64,000 nucleotides of DNA from Shewanella psychropiezotolerans (GCF_007197555.1 NZ_CP041614.1:6192001-6256000), one strand, 5' to 3'; shown: positions 28,321 through 37,977, counted from the stretch's first letter. The notes: a model not told the origin generated them from the sequence alone. Program-made: numbers and translations.

Positions 28321-30477
28321 ATGAAGTTTACAACATCATTGATAGCGCTATCTATTGCCAGCGCAATAACACCAAATCTTGTGACAGCAGAAGAATCCGA
28401 TATAGAAGTCATTACAGTGACCTCCAGCCGTATGGGCAAGCCAGTCAGTGCCATTCCGAATACGGTCACCATTATCGACAGAGAGCAGTTGGAGCAGCAG
28501 TTCAGAACCACTAAAGATCTATCGACAATTATCGGTAACTTGGCCCCTAGCTTCTCTCCCAGTCGTCAGAAGATGAGTAATACAGGTGAAACCCTGAGGG
28601 GCCGTCCGCCACTGATCATGATAGATGGAGTGCCTCAATCTAACCCGCTTCGTAGTGGTGGTCGTTCGGGCCAAACTATCGATCCCGCCATGATAGAACG
28701 TATCGAAATCATCCATGGCGCCAATGCCATGCATGGCCTAGGTGCACAGGGTGGCATCATCAACTATATAACTAAGAAGCCTACCGGCAACAATGAGCAT
28801 CAAGTGAGTTTCGATGTCACAGTGCCAAATAATTTAGAATCAGATGGCATCAGCTTCGGCACCAGTTACTCCTTCTCCGGTGAGTCAGACCAGTTAGATA
28901 TGATAGGCTCTGTCAGCTATCGCAACAATGGCGTCTATTACGATGCGAACGATCAGATGATCGGCGTCGACACCACCCAAGGCGAGTCCATGGACAGTCA
29001 GAGTGCCGACTTCTTCATCAAGCTAGGGCATAACTTCGATGAGTCTCGTCTGGAGCTGATGGTTAATCACTATAATATGGAAAACAACGGCGACTATATG
29101 GCCGTGACCGGTGACAAAGAAAACGATATTCCCACTGGTGCCATCAAGCAAGAGCAACCTTGGGAAGCAGCCAACAATCAAGTGACCACCACTAGCCTGA
29201 CCTACACCCATGAAAATATTGCTGGTCAGCAGCTCCACTTGCAATTTTTCAATCAAAATTTCGAAGCCGTATACGGTGGTGGTTGTTGGTCTGACTTTTA
29301 CGACCCTAGCATGGAAGGCAGCGATCAAGTCACCGTCTGCGGCACCGGCGCTAATGGTGAATCTCTCTATTATGAGCAGTCCCGCAACAAGTCTGTTAAG
29401 TGGGGCATGAAAGCCTCAATGATCGCCAACAACATCGCCGACTCAGGCATGAATCTAGCGTACGGTATAGATATATTCAGGGATACCACAGAGCAGGATA
29501 TGCTGGTTAGCGGCGCCTCTTGGGTTCCTGAAAGCACCTACGAAAATATCGCGCCCTTTGCTCAGCTTGATTATGACCTTATCGAAAACCTGACCCTATC
29601 AGGTGGTGTGCGTTACGAATATGCCAAACTCAAGGTCGATGACTATAAGACCATGTATGGCTATGGCGACAAAGAGATTGAGGGAGGCTCACCTGACTTC
29701 AATGAGACCCTGTTTAATATAGGCGCTTCATACCAGATAAACCCATCGATTCGACTCTACACTAGCTTCAACCAGGGCTTCGGCATGCCGGATATCGGCC
29801 GTGTCCTACGTGACGGCGATAGCTTCCCGGATGAAAATCCGAGTATCGATGACTCACTCGCCCTAACACCGATAGTCACAGACAACATAGAGTTTGGTGC
29901 AGACTATCAGGGAGAACATTTCATCGCCAAGATCGCCTTTTATCGCTCATCGACCGACTACGGCAGTCGTATGGTAGAGAAAGAGGATGGCAGCGGCTCA
30001 TTCGTGGTTAAACGCGAGAAGAGTATTATCGAAGGCATAGAATCTAATATCACCGCCTATATCGGTGACAATGATGACGTCGGCGTTAATATCGCGATTC
30101 AAAATGGCGAGTATGATTCAAACGACGATCAGAGTGTCGATACCGACCTGGACGGCGCGAATATCTCACCTAATCGCATCAACTTGTTCTGGACTCATAA
30201 CTTCGACAACGATATCTCGACTCGGGTTCAGGCGAATTTCTTTATGGACAAAGACTTCAAAGATGCCAGTAATGAGATCTATTCGAGATTCGATGGCTAC
30301 ACTACCGTGGATGCATCTGTTGCGATTCCAGTGTACAAGGGCACCCTGAGCATAGGCATTCAAAACCTGTTAAATGAAGATTACTACACTTACTATTCTC
30401 AGACAGTAGGTAAAGACACCCGCTACTTTAAGGGAATGGGCCGCACAGCCACAATCGGTTTCACCATGCCATTCTAG
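28321..30477 (+). CDS. TonB-dependent siderophore receptor (IutA-like)
   Basis: This complete 718-residue outer-membrane receptor has a signal peptide cleaved after VTAEE, then a TonB-box-like IEVITVTSS, then a plug domain (IIGNLAPSFSPS, IDGVPQSNPLR, GANAMHGLGAQGGIINYITKKP) and a 22-strand barrel ending with an aromatic residue (GFTMPF), as required for assembly. The barrel has IutA-like features such as LYTSFNQGFGMPDIGRVL and IGIQNLLNEDYYTYY, so a hydroxamate ferric siderophore is a reasonable guess. It is a paralogue of the partial receptor at the left edge. A Fur-like site precedes it, and a terminator follows the stop. A CTAGAACCTAGG element overlaps the stop codon. Confidence 0.93.
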   Translation: MKFTTSLIALSIASAITPNLVTAEESDIEVITVTSSRMGKPVSAIPNTVTIIDREQLEQQFRTTKDLSTIIGNLAPSFSPSRQKMSNTGETLRGRPPLIMIDGVPQSNPLRSGGRSGQTIDPAMIERIEIIHGANAMHGLGAQGGIINYITKKPTGNNEHQVSFDVTVPNNLESDGISFGTSYSFSGESDQLDMIGSVSYRNNGVYYDANDQMIGVDTTQGESMDSQSADFFIKLGHNFDESRLELMVNHYNMENNGDYMAVTGDKENDIPTGAIKQEQPWEAANNQVTTTSLTYTHENIAGQQLHLQFFNQNFEAVYGGGCWSDFYDPSMEGSDQVTVCGTGANGESLYYEQSRNKSVKWGMKASMIANNIADSGMNLAYGIDIFRDTTEQDMLVSGASWVPESTYENIAPFAQLDYDLIENLTLSGGVRYEYAKLKVDDYKTMYGYGDKEIEGGSPDFNETLFNIGASYQINPSIRLYTSFNQGFGMPDIGRVLRDGDSFPDENPSIDDSLALTPIVTDNIEFGADYQGEHFIAKIAFYRSSTDYGSRMVEKEDGSGSFVVKREKSIIEGIESNITAYIGDNDDVGVNIAIQNGEYDSNDDQSVDTDLDGANISPNRINLFWTHNFDNDISTRVQANFFMDKDFKDASNEIYSRFDGYTTVDASVAIPVYKGTLSIGIQNLLNEDYYTYYSQTVGKDTRYFKGMGRTATIGFTMPF

Positions 30478-30485
30478 AACCTAGG
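30471..30485. repeat. CTAG-rich 3'-end repeat, copy 3
   Basis: CTAGAACCTAGG spans the receptor stop codon (30475-30477). It belongs to the CTAG repeat family; see findings. Confidence 0.6.
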
Positions 30486-30497
30486 CCATCATCAATA

Positions 30498-30525
30498 AAA
30501 AACGCAGCCAATGGCTGCGTTTTTG
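30498..30525 (+). terminator. Rho-independent terminator
   Basis: The stem AACGCAGCC / GGCTGCGTT with a three-base loop is followed by a T-rich tail (TTTGTTC). It lies 21 nt after the receptor stop. Confidence 0.85.
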
Positions 30526-30562
30526 TTCTCTTTCAAACCATTTAGCCTGTTCAAAGCTGAAA

Positions 30563-30727
30563 CTACTTAGTCACGACCCATAATGCATGCAGTAAACCAG
30601 GAATGAAGAAGAGTATGCATAAGATGATGTTGATAAGCAGATCTTTGCCCACACCCGACTTTAAAAATACTGCAACAGGTGGCAATAGAATCGCAATGAT
30701 AATTAGCAGTAGTTTATTTGTATCCAT
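30563..30727 (-). CDS. YqaE/Pmp3 family small membrane protein
   Basis: This 54-residue protein starts MDTNKLLLIIIAILLPPVAV and continues FLKSGVGKDLLINIILC, then FFIPGLLHALWVV. It has two TM segments and the PPVAVFL and IPGxLHAxW signatures of the Pmp3/UPF0057 family of small stress-linked membrane proteins. GGGAG lies eight bases before the ATG. Proteins of this family may affect membrane potential, but the bacterial role is not settled. Confidence 0.9.
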   Translation of the reverse strand: MDTNKLLLIIIAILLPPVAVFLKSGVGKDLLINIILCILFFIPGLLHALWVVTK

Positions 30728-30749
30728 GAAAAATTCTCCCTTAATAACA

Positions 30750-31424
30750 TCATTTTCGTTTAGGCCAGCTTAATTTCTCAGGCTCAGACCATATTTGCAA
30801 CTGCTTTATGGTATCCGCAGCGGTAAATGCCTCTCCTTGTGATGGGTAACTCAAGTATCGATACTCCTTACCACCAAAGCTAAAACTTAAGCTAAAGGCA
30901 TGCAGATAACCTCTATCAGATTCTGCGCCTCCATAAAGTTTATCCCCTAAGATAGGGACTCCTATGCTTGCCAAGGCGACTCTAAGCTGGTGAGTTTTAC
31001 CGCTTAAAGGCTTTAGCAGATACAAGCGTAGACCCTCGGCCACAGATTGAGAGAAAAATTGCGTTAACGCCGGATTTTCTGTGGTGCGCAGCAGCTTGTA
31101 CATGCTACGTCTGGATTTGGCCATATCGCCAACCACCCAACCCTGTTTCTTCTTCGGTTTCCCCTTAGCTAAGGCAACATAGTATTTTTGTACCTTATGC
31201 TGGGTAAATAGCTCGGTGAATTCAGCCGCAGCGCGACTGCTTTTAGCAAACAGGAGTAGTCCCGAAGTCAGACTATCTAGCCTATGCACAGAGTAGAGCT
31301 TGATAACCAGATCTTGCTCCAATCTTGCCATCACCCCGGCAGAGCCATCTTGGCTATGAAAATGAACATTGGCAGATTTAGCGATCACTAAGAAATCATC
31401 TTCATCGGCGACTATTTGATACAT
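30750..31424 (-). CDS. RluA-family RNA pseudouridine synthase
   Basis: This 224-residue protein has the catalytic motif HRLDSLTSGLLLFAKS, with the nucleophilic Asp, and later KPLSGKTHQLRVALASIGVPILGDKLYGG, typical of RluA enzymes. It lacks an N-terminal S4 domain. It resembles the TIGR01621 group of short RluA-like proteins, whose RNA target is not known. The gene follows the YqaE-like gene on the same strand at 22 nt, but transcription order places it upstream. Confidence 0.88.
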   Translation of the reverse strand: MYQIVADEDDFLVIAKSANVHFHSQDGSAGVMARLEQDLVIKLYSVHRLDSLTSGLLLFAKSSRAAAEFTELFTQHKVQKYYVALAKGKPKKKQGWVVGDMAKSRRSMYKLLRTTENPALTQFFSQSVAEGLRLYLLKPLSGKTHQLRVALASIGVPILGDKLYGGAESDRGYLHAFSLSFSFGGKEYRYLSYPSQGEAFTAADTIKQLQIWSEPEKLSWPKRK

Positions 31425-31518
31425 TGACTAGCACCCATTGTTTTTCCCATTCTCTATCATTACCTTACTACTAAACCGACAAAACTTAAGAAGCTTGTAG
31501 CTGTCACACGGCAGGCAC

Positions 31519-32856
31519 TTAAAAGTTAATACGGACCACTAAACCAGGCTGGTTATCGCTGAGCGTCACCTTGGCATTATGTCTGGCGAGTATCGCTTTC
31601 ACCAAAGACAGACCTAGGCCCGTGCCCTTATTATGTCGACTCGGATCAAGCCGTACCAAGCGTTCGAATACTTTTTCTGTTGCCTCGTTAGGAATTCCAG
31701 GTCCATTATCACGGATCTGAATCTCTCTACCCGCTTGCACTATCTCTATAGTCGCGCCATCACCGGCATACTTGATCGCGTTATCCACCAGATTAAATAG
31801 TGCCTGAAACAGCAGATACTTATCCCCCGTCACCTTAATATCTTCCCCCGTCGAGAGTAATAGCTTCTGTTGATTCAACTCGGCCATCGCCTCAGCCATC
31901 TCGAATAGATCTTCACACATATCCTTGATGCTCAGATCCTGTAGTTCCAACGTCTGCTGGCCCTCTTCTATCCGTGTCAGAGACAACATGGCATCGAACG
32001 TCGCCAGACAGTGATCTAGCTCTTCAGTCAAGATAGCGCAGGCTTCGGGTAACTCCTGTGAGGTCTTGTCCGGAAGTTGTTCCAAACCGATCCTTAGATG
32101 AGAAAGCGGCGTTCTGAGATCATGGGCAATATTATCCGTCGCTCCACGAACTGCAGTCAGGTTATTCTCCAGCGTATCGAGTACACCGTTAAATTTTCGT
32201 GCCAACATATCGAACTCATCTTGACGCCAACTCACAGGTAGGCGTGTAGAGTATTCGCCTTTCTCAATCAATCGACTCAATCGGTTATATTGCACCAACC
32301 TACGCAAAATCGCCTTAGAAAACAGGTAACCTAGCGCCAAAGTAAGCACAATTGTCAACATCAGGGCCGTAATTGCCACATTGACGAAGCGCTCAATAAG
32401 AGTGCCTAATTGATCGGTACGGGTCGCAATCAATACCGGCCCATAACGAGTGACCACCAGGCCACCGGTCAAAATATGTAGCTTATCCGGGCCACCAGTT
32501 AGGATAGGAAACTCACGGGTCAGGGGCAAGAGCGGCATATCGTCGGGGATCAAGCTTAACGCGCCCACGAGATCGAATGAGTTACGCCATACCACTAAGG
32601 CGGTATTGGGATCGGCAGTTTTAACTTGAATACCGAAACTTCTGCGGTCTAGCGTCAGCGCCATCTGCTGATAGCGCGCCTTTTCAGACGCGAGATGTTG
32701 ATCTGTTTGCAACTCCTGCTCATTCATTAATTGGCGGTACATGCCAAACAGCAAGGTACCGATAATCAGAGTCACAAGAGCAGAAAAAATAATGGTAATG
32801 CGCCACGCACTACTCTGGTATGGCTTAATGCCCTTCACGGAGGCGATAGCCAGCAC
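31519..32856 (-). CDS. Sensor histidine kinase of a two-component system
   Basis: This 445-residue inner-membrane kinase has TM1 at about 20-42, a periplasmic sensor of about 120 residues, TM2 near 165-185, and HAMP. The phospho-acceptor H is in NIAHDLRTPLSHL, with the N-box LFNLVDNAIKYA and the G-boxes IRDNGPGIP and KGTGLGLSLVKAI. It resembles QseC/PmrB-type kinases. The start is uncertain: GTG 32856 overlaps the response-regulator gene by 32 nt, and GTG 32835 is an alternative. It is the last gene of the PepSY-regulator-kinase operon. Confidence 0.92.
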   Translation of the reverse strand: MLAIASVKGIKPYQSSAWRITIIFSALVTLIIGTLLFGMYRQLMNEQELQTDQHLASEKARYQQMALTLDRRSFGIQVKTADPNTALVVWRNSFDLVGALSLIPDDMPLLPLTREFPILTGGPDKLHILTGGLVVTRYGPVLIATRTDQLGTLIERFVNVAITALMLTIVLTLALGYLFSKAILRRLVQYNRLSRLIEKGEYSTRLPVSWRQDEFDMLARKFNGVLDTLENNLTAVRGATDNIAHDLRTPLSHLRIGLEQLPDKTSQELPEACAILTEELDHCLATFDAMLSLTRIEEGQQTLELQDLSIKDMCEDLFEMAEAMAELNQQKLLLSTGEDIKVTGDKYLLFQALFNLVDNAIKYAGDGATIEIVQAGREIQIRDNGPGIPNEATEKVFERLVRLDPSRHNKGTGLGLSLVKAILARHNAKVTLSDNQPGLVVRINF

Positions 32857-33502
32857 CTCTGACGGTCTCGATCAACTCACCGAAGCCCAGTTCTTCAAAC
32901 TTACGTCTGAGCTTAGCTATGTGTACATCGATAACATTGGTGCGAGGATCGAAGTGATAATCCCATACTGCTTCAAACAGTAAAGTACGGCTGATCACCT
33001 GATTAGGGTGCTCCATCAAATACTTGAGTAGCTGGAACTCCTTAGGCTGTAACATAAGCTCGCTACCATCTAGCGTCACCTTACGGGTTAGCAGTTCCAT
33101 CACCAGGTTGCCTACCGATAATTCGGTCTCTGTTGGCTGGGATAAGCCTCGCTGCATTAATTTTTCGGCTCGTACCAATAGCTCAGAGAAGGCAAATGGC
33201 TTAGTCATGTAATCATCACCACCGGCACGTAAGCCTTTGACTCTCTCGTCCACATGGCTGAGTGCAGACAGGATTAACACCGGAGTCTGACTACCCGTAG
33301 CCCTTAAGGCAGCCAGTAACTTGAGTCCATCAAGCTGGGGCAGCATACGATCCAAGATCACCAGATCATATTTCATGCTAGTGGCAAGCAGCAAACCTTG
33401 ATGGCCATCACTGGCCGTCTCTATATTGTGCCCCTGCTCAATAAATCCTTTAACCACATATTCGATTGTGGTCGTATCATCTTCAACGAGTAAAATTTTC
33501 AT
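32825..33502 (-). CDS. OmpR-family response regulator
   Basis: This 225-residue regulator has a receiver domain with the acidic pair EDD, the phosphorylation Asp in LVILDRMLPQLDG, the Thr/Ser switch VLILSALS and the conserved Lys in DDYMTKPFAF. The C-terminal winged-helix DNA-binding domain contains LLKYLMEHPNQVISRTLL and TNVIDVHIAKLRRKFEE. It is the partner of the kinase that overlaps it downstream. It starts nine bases after the PepSY gene. Confidence 0.95.
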   Translation of the reverse strand: MKILLVEDDTTTIEYVVKGFIEQGHNIETASDGHQGLLLATSMKYDLVILDRMLPQLDGLKLLAALRATGSQTPVLILSALSHVDERVKGLRAGGDDYMTKPFAFSELLVRAEKLMQRGLSQPTETELSVGNLVMELLTRKVTLDGSELMLQPKEFQLLKYLMEHPNQVISRTLLFEAVWDYHFDPRTNVIDVHIAKLRRKFEELGFGELIETVRGAGYRLREGH

Positions 33503-33511
33503 GGTAGTAAC

Positions 33512-34048
33512 TTAGTTCCATTTAAGCAGAGGTAAAGGGCGTAGAGTCTTAATATCGAAGGCTAATTTACTCTTACCATCGACATTGATAAGTTTCAATT
33601 CCAAATAACTGATGCCGAGATCATGATCCAGTTGTGCTTCGAGTATAAATGCTTGTTTGTCTTTCATGGCCTTATCCACCAGGGTGTAGAAAGTCAGTGA
33701 TTTATCTTCCATCAAGTTAACGGCGATGAGTTCATCGCGATCGTCGGCTTCTAATCTTGCGACTTCCTGTGTTACCAAGCGTCCGTCTTTAGCCCTGAAT
33801 TCAAATTCGGTAATGGTCTCGGCGCTGGTATCTATCATACTCAACTCATAGATGAGCTCACCATTTACCACATCTATCTCAAACTCTGAGATGATGCCAG
33901 GATACTCTTGCTCAACTTGTAATAAAAATGCCTGGGGAGTGAGGTTTCCCTCATCGGAAAGTAGTTCAAGAATCGATGTTTCGGCCCAAGCTGCTACCGA
34001 AAAACCTGATGATGAAATGAGCACTAAACCAACTAACCAACGAGCCAT
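33512..34048 (-). CDS. Secreted PepSY-like protein
   Basis: This 178-residue protein has a signal peptide (ending AAWAETS). It then has two PepSY-like blocks, one near residues 40-90 (VEQEYPGIISEFEIDVVNGELIYELSM shortened: EYPGIISEFEIDVVNG) and one nearer the C-terminus (LDHDLGISYLELKLINVDG). PepSY proteins are thought to regulate proteases or redox partners in the periplasm. It is the first gene of an operon with the OmpR-family regulator and kinase, so it could modulate sensing. GGAGGAGCC precedes the ATG. Confidence 0.75.
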   Translation of the reverse strand: MARWLVGLVLISSSGFSVAAWAETSILELLSDEGNLTPQAFLLQVEQEYPGIISEFEIDVVNGELIYELSMIDTSAETITEFEFRAKDGRLVTQEVARLEADDRDELIAVNLMEDKSLTFYTLVDKAMKDKQAFILEAQLDHDLGISYLELKLINVDGKSKLAFDIKTLRPLPLLKWN

Positions 34049-34249
34049 GGCTCCTCCAGTAAAATCTACGATATTGCTATCTTATCGCATTAAATCAAGA
34101 ACAGTTAATTCAATCTAACTCGTCGATGATTAACCTAGGAAATCTTGCTATCAGCTTCACACATTGAAGCAGCTACGATTCAAGAAATAAGCTCAATAAA
34201 AATGAACTCGACAGAACTTAACCCAAATGAACTGACCGGACACAATCGG

Positions 34250-34600
34250 TTATTCCGCCACTAACTCTATGCTGTCAATCTCAATTTCAATACCTTGCCA
34301 ATCATCATCAACCTCGCCTTTCAAAGTGACTGTGGTGTCGCTAGATACCTCGATGTCACGCCAGAGAGCATTATCGATCTCGACTTCGACTTTCCCCGAA
34401 TCATCGCGAAACAGGTATTTCTCATCACCCAAACTCTTTATCAGATGACCCGTCAGTACCACTGGAGTGTCATCTTTAGCCTTACTGGCATCGGCAGCAT
34501 TTTTTGCTTGGGTGCTTACCCCCGGGCCATTGTATGCCGCAAACGCAGGTAGCGTGAGTACACAGGATAAAATAATTGAACCAGTAAATTTCTTATACAT
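34250..34600 (-). CDS. BOF (YgiW/YdeI) family periplasmic protein
   Basis: This 116-residue protein has a signal peptide (ending PAFAAYNGPG), then an OB-fold of the BOF type: VVLTGHLIKSLGDEKYLFRDDSGKVEVEID, quoted in part, with W in DDDWQGIEIEIDSI. Members such as E. coli YgiW (beside qseBC) are linked to stress tolerance. The adjacency to a QseBC-like system is the same here, although a 200-nt gap separates it from the PepSY gene. AGGGG lies upstream of the ATG. Confidence 0.9.
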   Translation of the reverse strand: MYKKFTGSIILSCVLTLPAFAAYNGPGVSTQAKNAADASKAKDDTPVVLTGHLIKSLGDEKYLFRDDSGKVEVEIDNALWRDIEVSSDTTVTLKGEVDDDWQGIEIEIDSIELVAE

Positions 34601-34730
34601 GACTTGATCCCCTTTTAGTTAATGCCAATTTTAGGCGAATGACTATAAAGCCCTGATGGAATCAAGATTAATGTTTGATCATAAAGATAGGTGCTAGAGC
34701 CTGTTTACCTTTCATGAAAAATAACAGGCC

Positions 34731-35837
34731 CTAAGCAGGCTCTAAGATATGAATGAGTTCAGACTTGAGTGCCACTGTCGTTTCTACACCTTTAACCAGC
34801 TCAAGTTTTTGCGCAAGATAGAGAGGCACCTCGGCGTTGATCTGGTGGCGAACTCCTCTCACACTCGCGATGATCCTGACGCTTTCGCCCATGGTCAACA
34901 TAGACTCTATGGTGATATCCAGCTTATTGAAACTTTTGCACAGTCGGCCTTTCTTGATCGAATTGAATCTCACCCCTTGATTGGGAATAACCCAGCGCAC
35001 CTTAGCTCCCACATCCAGATGTTCAAAATAGGTACTGGCAATGAGGTGCTCACCAAATTTAAGCCAAGTTATCTGTCGCTCTTCTTCCTGAGCTATCACA
35101 CAGGCATCGAAAATGTTACGTAGCCCCATTTGCTTGGCCACGGCTTCGTTGCGAGGACGCACTAATACATCATGGGGTCGACCTTGTTGCAGCATCTTTC
35201 CCTGACTGATAAGAATCATTTTATCCGCCAACAGCAAAGCCTCGTTAAGATCGTGAGTCACCATTATCACAGGAATAGCCAACTGCTCTTTTAACCTGGC
35301 CAGCTCTAAATAGAGGCGTTCGCGGGTTTCCCTATCGACTGCAGAGAAAGGCTCATCGAGTAATAATACCGAAGGTTCTCGGGCCAGAGCCCTCGCCAGT
35401 GCGACCCTCTGACGCTGACCACCCGATAGATTTGCGGGTAAACGATCCGGCAAACCATGCAAATTCACCCGTTCGAGCCACTCTTTAGCCCTAGGCTTAC
35501 GTTCCGACTTGGGAATATGATCCAGTGCGGCCACCACATTTTCCATGGCGGTTAAATTAGGAAACAAACCAAAATGCTGGGGCACATAGCCTAAATGCCG
35601 CCGCTGGGGTGATAGACTTAGCTTTTTATCACTGTCATACCAGACTCGGTCCCCATAATGTATCTCGCCCGATTCAGGCTGATTGAGGCCGGCAATCATA
35701 CGTAGTAAGGTCGATTTCCCGCCGCCAGAAGGGCCGACAACCGCCAACATCTCACCCGCCTTACAGGTAAATTCGGCATCTAGCTTGATATGTTTCTCTT
35801 GTTTGATGCGACAGTAAAGGTCGGCAATGTCTTGCAC
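34731..35837 (-). CDS. modC: Molybdate ABC transporter ATP-binding protein
   Basis: This 368-residue protein has Walker A GPSGGGKST, signature NLSGGQRQRVALARAL, Walker B VLLLDEPFSAVD and the switch His in VMVTHDLNEA. A C-terminal TOBE-type domain (VRIIASVRG, NAEVPLYLAQKLELVKG) fits ModC rather than other ABC ATPases. It is the last gene of modABC, 63 nt after modB. It couples ATP hydrolysis to molybdate uptake for the nearby moa/moe genes. Confidence 0.94.
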   Translation of the reverse strand: MQDIADLYCRIKQEKHIKLDAEFTCKAGEMLAVVGPSGGGKSTLLRMIAGLNQPESGEIHYGDRVWYDSDKKLSLSPQRRHLGYVPQHFGLFPNLTAMENVVAALDHIPKSERKPRAKEWLERVNLHGLPDRLPANLSGGQRQRVALARALAREPSVLLLDEPFSAVDRETRERLYLELARLKEQLAIPVIMVTHDLNEALLLADKMILISQGKMLQQGRPHDVLVRPRNEAVAKQMGLRNIFDACVIAQEEERQITWLKFGEHLIASTYFEHLDVGAKVRWVIPNQGVRFNSIKKGRLCKSFNKLDITIESMLTMGESVRIIASVRGVRHQINAEVPLYLAQKLELVKGVETTVALKSELIHILEPA

Positions 35838-35900
35838 TATACCCTCTCCCTTATTTGCTCGAGCACACGGGAAGGAAACTGAGCATCAAGCCAAGTTGAA

Positions 35901-36581
35901 TTAACTATGTCTCGAGCCATGCGCTCTCCCTAATCTTCTCGACATGCTTGTCGTCAGCGCAAGCACTGTGATGGCAAATAGTAGCAGCACTAAGGACATC
36001 TGCCCGGCGCTGGCAAAGTCAAATGCCTGCACACTGTCGTAAATTGAGATAGCCACGGTCTTCGTCTCACCAGCAATATTACCGCCCATCATCAAGACCA
36101 CACCGAATTCTCCCAAGACATGGGAGAAGCACAGCACTAGTGCGGTTAATACCCCAGGCCACACCAGAGGCAGTTCAATTTTGAAGAGTATTTTTAAGGG
36201 ACTCATGCCACAACAGGCCGCTGCATCGCGAACCTCTTGGGGGACAGATTCGAAGGCGCGTTGGATCGGCTGAATGGCGAAAGGAATATTGACTATGATC
36301 GAGGCAACCACCAAACCAGAAAAGTGAAATACCAATTGTTGACCTAATACCTGCTCCAGGAAACGTCCAAGCCAGGACTGGCTGCCCAATCCCACCAGCA
36401 GGTAATAACCTATCACAGTCGGTGGCAACACCAGAGGCACCATGATCAAGGCTTCAACCCAAGATTTACCAGTGAAGTTATGATAGGCCAGAAAACGACT
36501 CGCCAAGATAGCAAAGGGGATCAAGATGATAACGGTAACGCAGCTTAGCTTAATCGATAACCAGAGGGCTTCCCAATCCAT
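35901..36581 (-). CDS. modB: Molybdate ABC transporter permease
   Basis: This 226-residue permease has five to six TM segments and the ABC-interaction loop near EVRDAAACCGMSPLKILFKIELPLVWPG (given here as AAACCGMSPLKIL, with the conserved G). The pattern PLVLPPTVIGYYLLVGLG is typical of ModB. It starts directly after modA, with three bases between. It forms the membrane channel of the transporter. Confidence 0.94.
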   Translation of the reverse strand: MDWEALWLSIKLSCVTVIILIPFAILASRFLAYHNFTGKSWVEALIMVPLVLPPTVIGYYLLVGLGSQSWLGRFLEQVLGQQLVFHFSGLVVASIIVNIPFAIQPIQRAFESVPQEVRDAAACCGMSPLKILFKIELPLVWPGVLTALVLCFSHVLGEFGVVLMMGGNIAGETKTVAISIYDSVQAFDFASAGQMSLVLLLFAITVLALTTSMSRRLGRAHGSRHS

Positions 36582-36584
36582 AGA

Positions 36585-37447
36585 CTAGCTACCTGTCTCT
36601 GGTTGAAACTGTTCTGATCCAACTGACTCAGGTTCAACTGACTTAGATTTAGCAGGCTTTGATGCATCCAGATCTGGCAAACCGAATCCAAAGTCACTGA
36701 ATATCTGACGGGCACTGTCAGACTGAAGATATTGATAAAATGCTTTAGCAGTTTCTCCCGCCTTCTTGGTCAATATCATGCGCTGCGTAAGGGGAGTGTG
36801 TAACTCTTCGGGGATCACTCTATAGTGCCCCATGGCCTGGAACTGTGGGGCGATAGCCAGAGACAAGGCGATAAGCCCCCTTGAGTTGAGCCACTCACGG
36901 CAAACTGTGCCGCCTGGGAGACATTCTCCCCGTAGATAAGCTTAGACTTAAGGCTATCCCATAACCCAAGCCCCTGGAGAACTTCTCGGGCACGCTCGCC
37001 GTAAGGAGCATGATCTGGATTTGCGATGGCAAATCTCTGCAACTTACCCGCTTTTAGCAGGGATTTTAATCCCTCTAATTCAGGATCGAGTTCTAGCGGG
37101 GAATATTTAGGTGCGGCGATAGCGAGTCGGCCCACCGCATAGAGGACGCCTTCATCTAAGCTGGTATCGAACTTCTGTAGCTGGTGAATATACTTCTCAT
37201 CGGCAGAGAGGAATAGTTGGAAAGGGGCACCGTGCCGGATCTGGGCGACGAAATTTCCCGAAGAGCCGTAGGAAACATTGACCTTACGACCCGTATCTTG
37301 GGTAAACAGGTTAGCGATCTCATCGAGGGCAAACTTGATATTCGATGCTGCGGCGATCGGCGGAACATCATCACTCCTAGCCGGTACAGATACCAAACTA
37401 GACACTAACACCACACATACAGATACTAGCTTAAACCAGTGCTTCAT
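36585..37447 (-). CDS. modA: Molybdate-binding periplasmic protein ModA, frame broken at 36876-36880
   Basis: This is a periplasmic solute-binding protein with a signal peptide (VSSLVSVPARSDD). The oxyanion site residues are in IAAASNIKFALDEIA and SYGSSGNFVAQI. The frame breaks in a run of five C on the plus strand: SGSTQGGL should continue IALSLAIAPQFQAMGH but is read as SPCLWLSP to a stop. One added base restores 287 residues. The C-terminus carries an extra Ser/Glu/Pro-rich tail (about 25 residues beyond FGFGLPDL) that typical ModA lacks. modB follows three bases later. If the break is real, molybdate uptake would depend on another transporter. Confidence 0.88.
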
Positions 37448-37508
37448 TGCCTTTCCTTACTTTGGTTGACTACAAGTGAGGGCCAAATTTATTCTTTATC
37501 CCTTAGAG

Positions 37509-37976
37509 TTACTCTTTTTCCCACATTTTGGCGGCTTGATCGTCAGCATTTTTAGCCTCTACCCAGTTTGCGCCCTTGTCGCCCGCCTCAAGCTTCCAGA
37601 AAGGCGCCTTAGTCTTGAGGAAATCGATAAGAAATTCGCAGGCGGCAAACGCCGCTTTTCGGTGCGCACTGGTGACACCAATAAAGACGATTTGCTCACC
37701 CAAAGCCATAGTGCCGACACGATGAATGATGGTGACATGATTTAAAGGCCAACGCTCACGAGCCTCTATGGCGATTTGATTAAGCACAGCTTCGGTCATG
37801 CCAGGATAGTGTTCTAAGGTCAGGTCGGTCACCGCGCTGCCATCGTTAAAGTCGCGCACCTTACCGACGAAAGTCACCACGGCGCCATCGCTATTATCAC
37901 CTGCGATCAGCGCATACTCATAGGGCACACTAAAATCTTCAGTCTGAACTCTGACAGCATTTAACTCAGTTGCCAT
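37509..37976 (-). CDS. moaE: Molybdopterin synthase catalytic subunit
   Basis: This 155-residue MoaE transfers sulfur from MoaD thiocarboxylate to cyclic pyranopterin monophosphate. Family signatures are GAVVTFVGKVRDFN, LEHYPGM, IIHRVGTMALGEQIVFIGVTSAHRKAAF and the active-site Lys in KTKAPFWKLE. GGAGG lies just before ATG 37976, and the moaD stop is one base upstream. It is in the same operon as moaC and moaD. Confidence 0.96.
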   Translation of the reverse strand: MATELNAVRVQTEDFSVPYEYALIAGDNSDGAVVTFVGKVRDFNDGSAVTDLTLEHYPGMTEAVLNQIAIEARERWPLNHVTIIHRVGTMALGEQIVFIGVTSAHRKAAFAACEFLIDFLKTKAPFWKLEAGDKGANWVEAKNADDQAAKMWEKE

Positions 37977-37977
37977 A

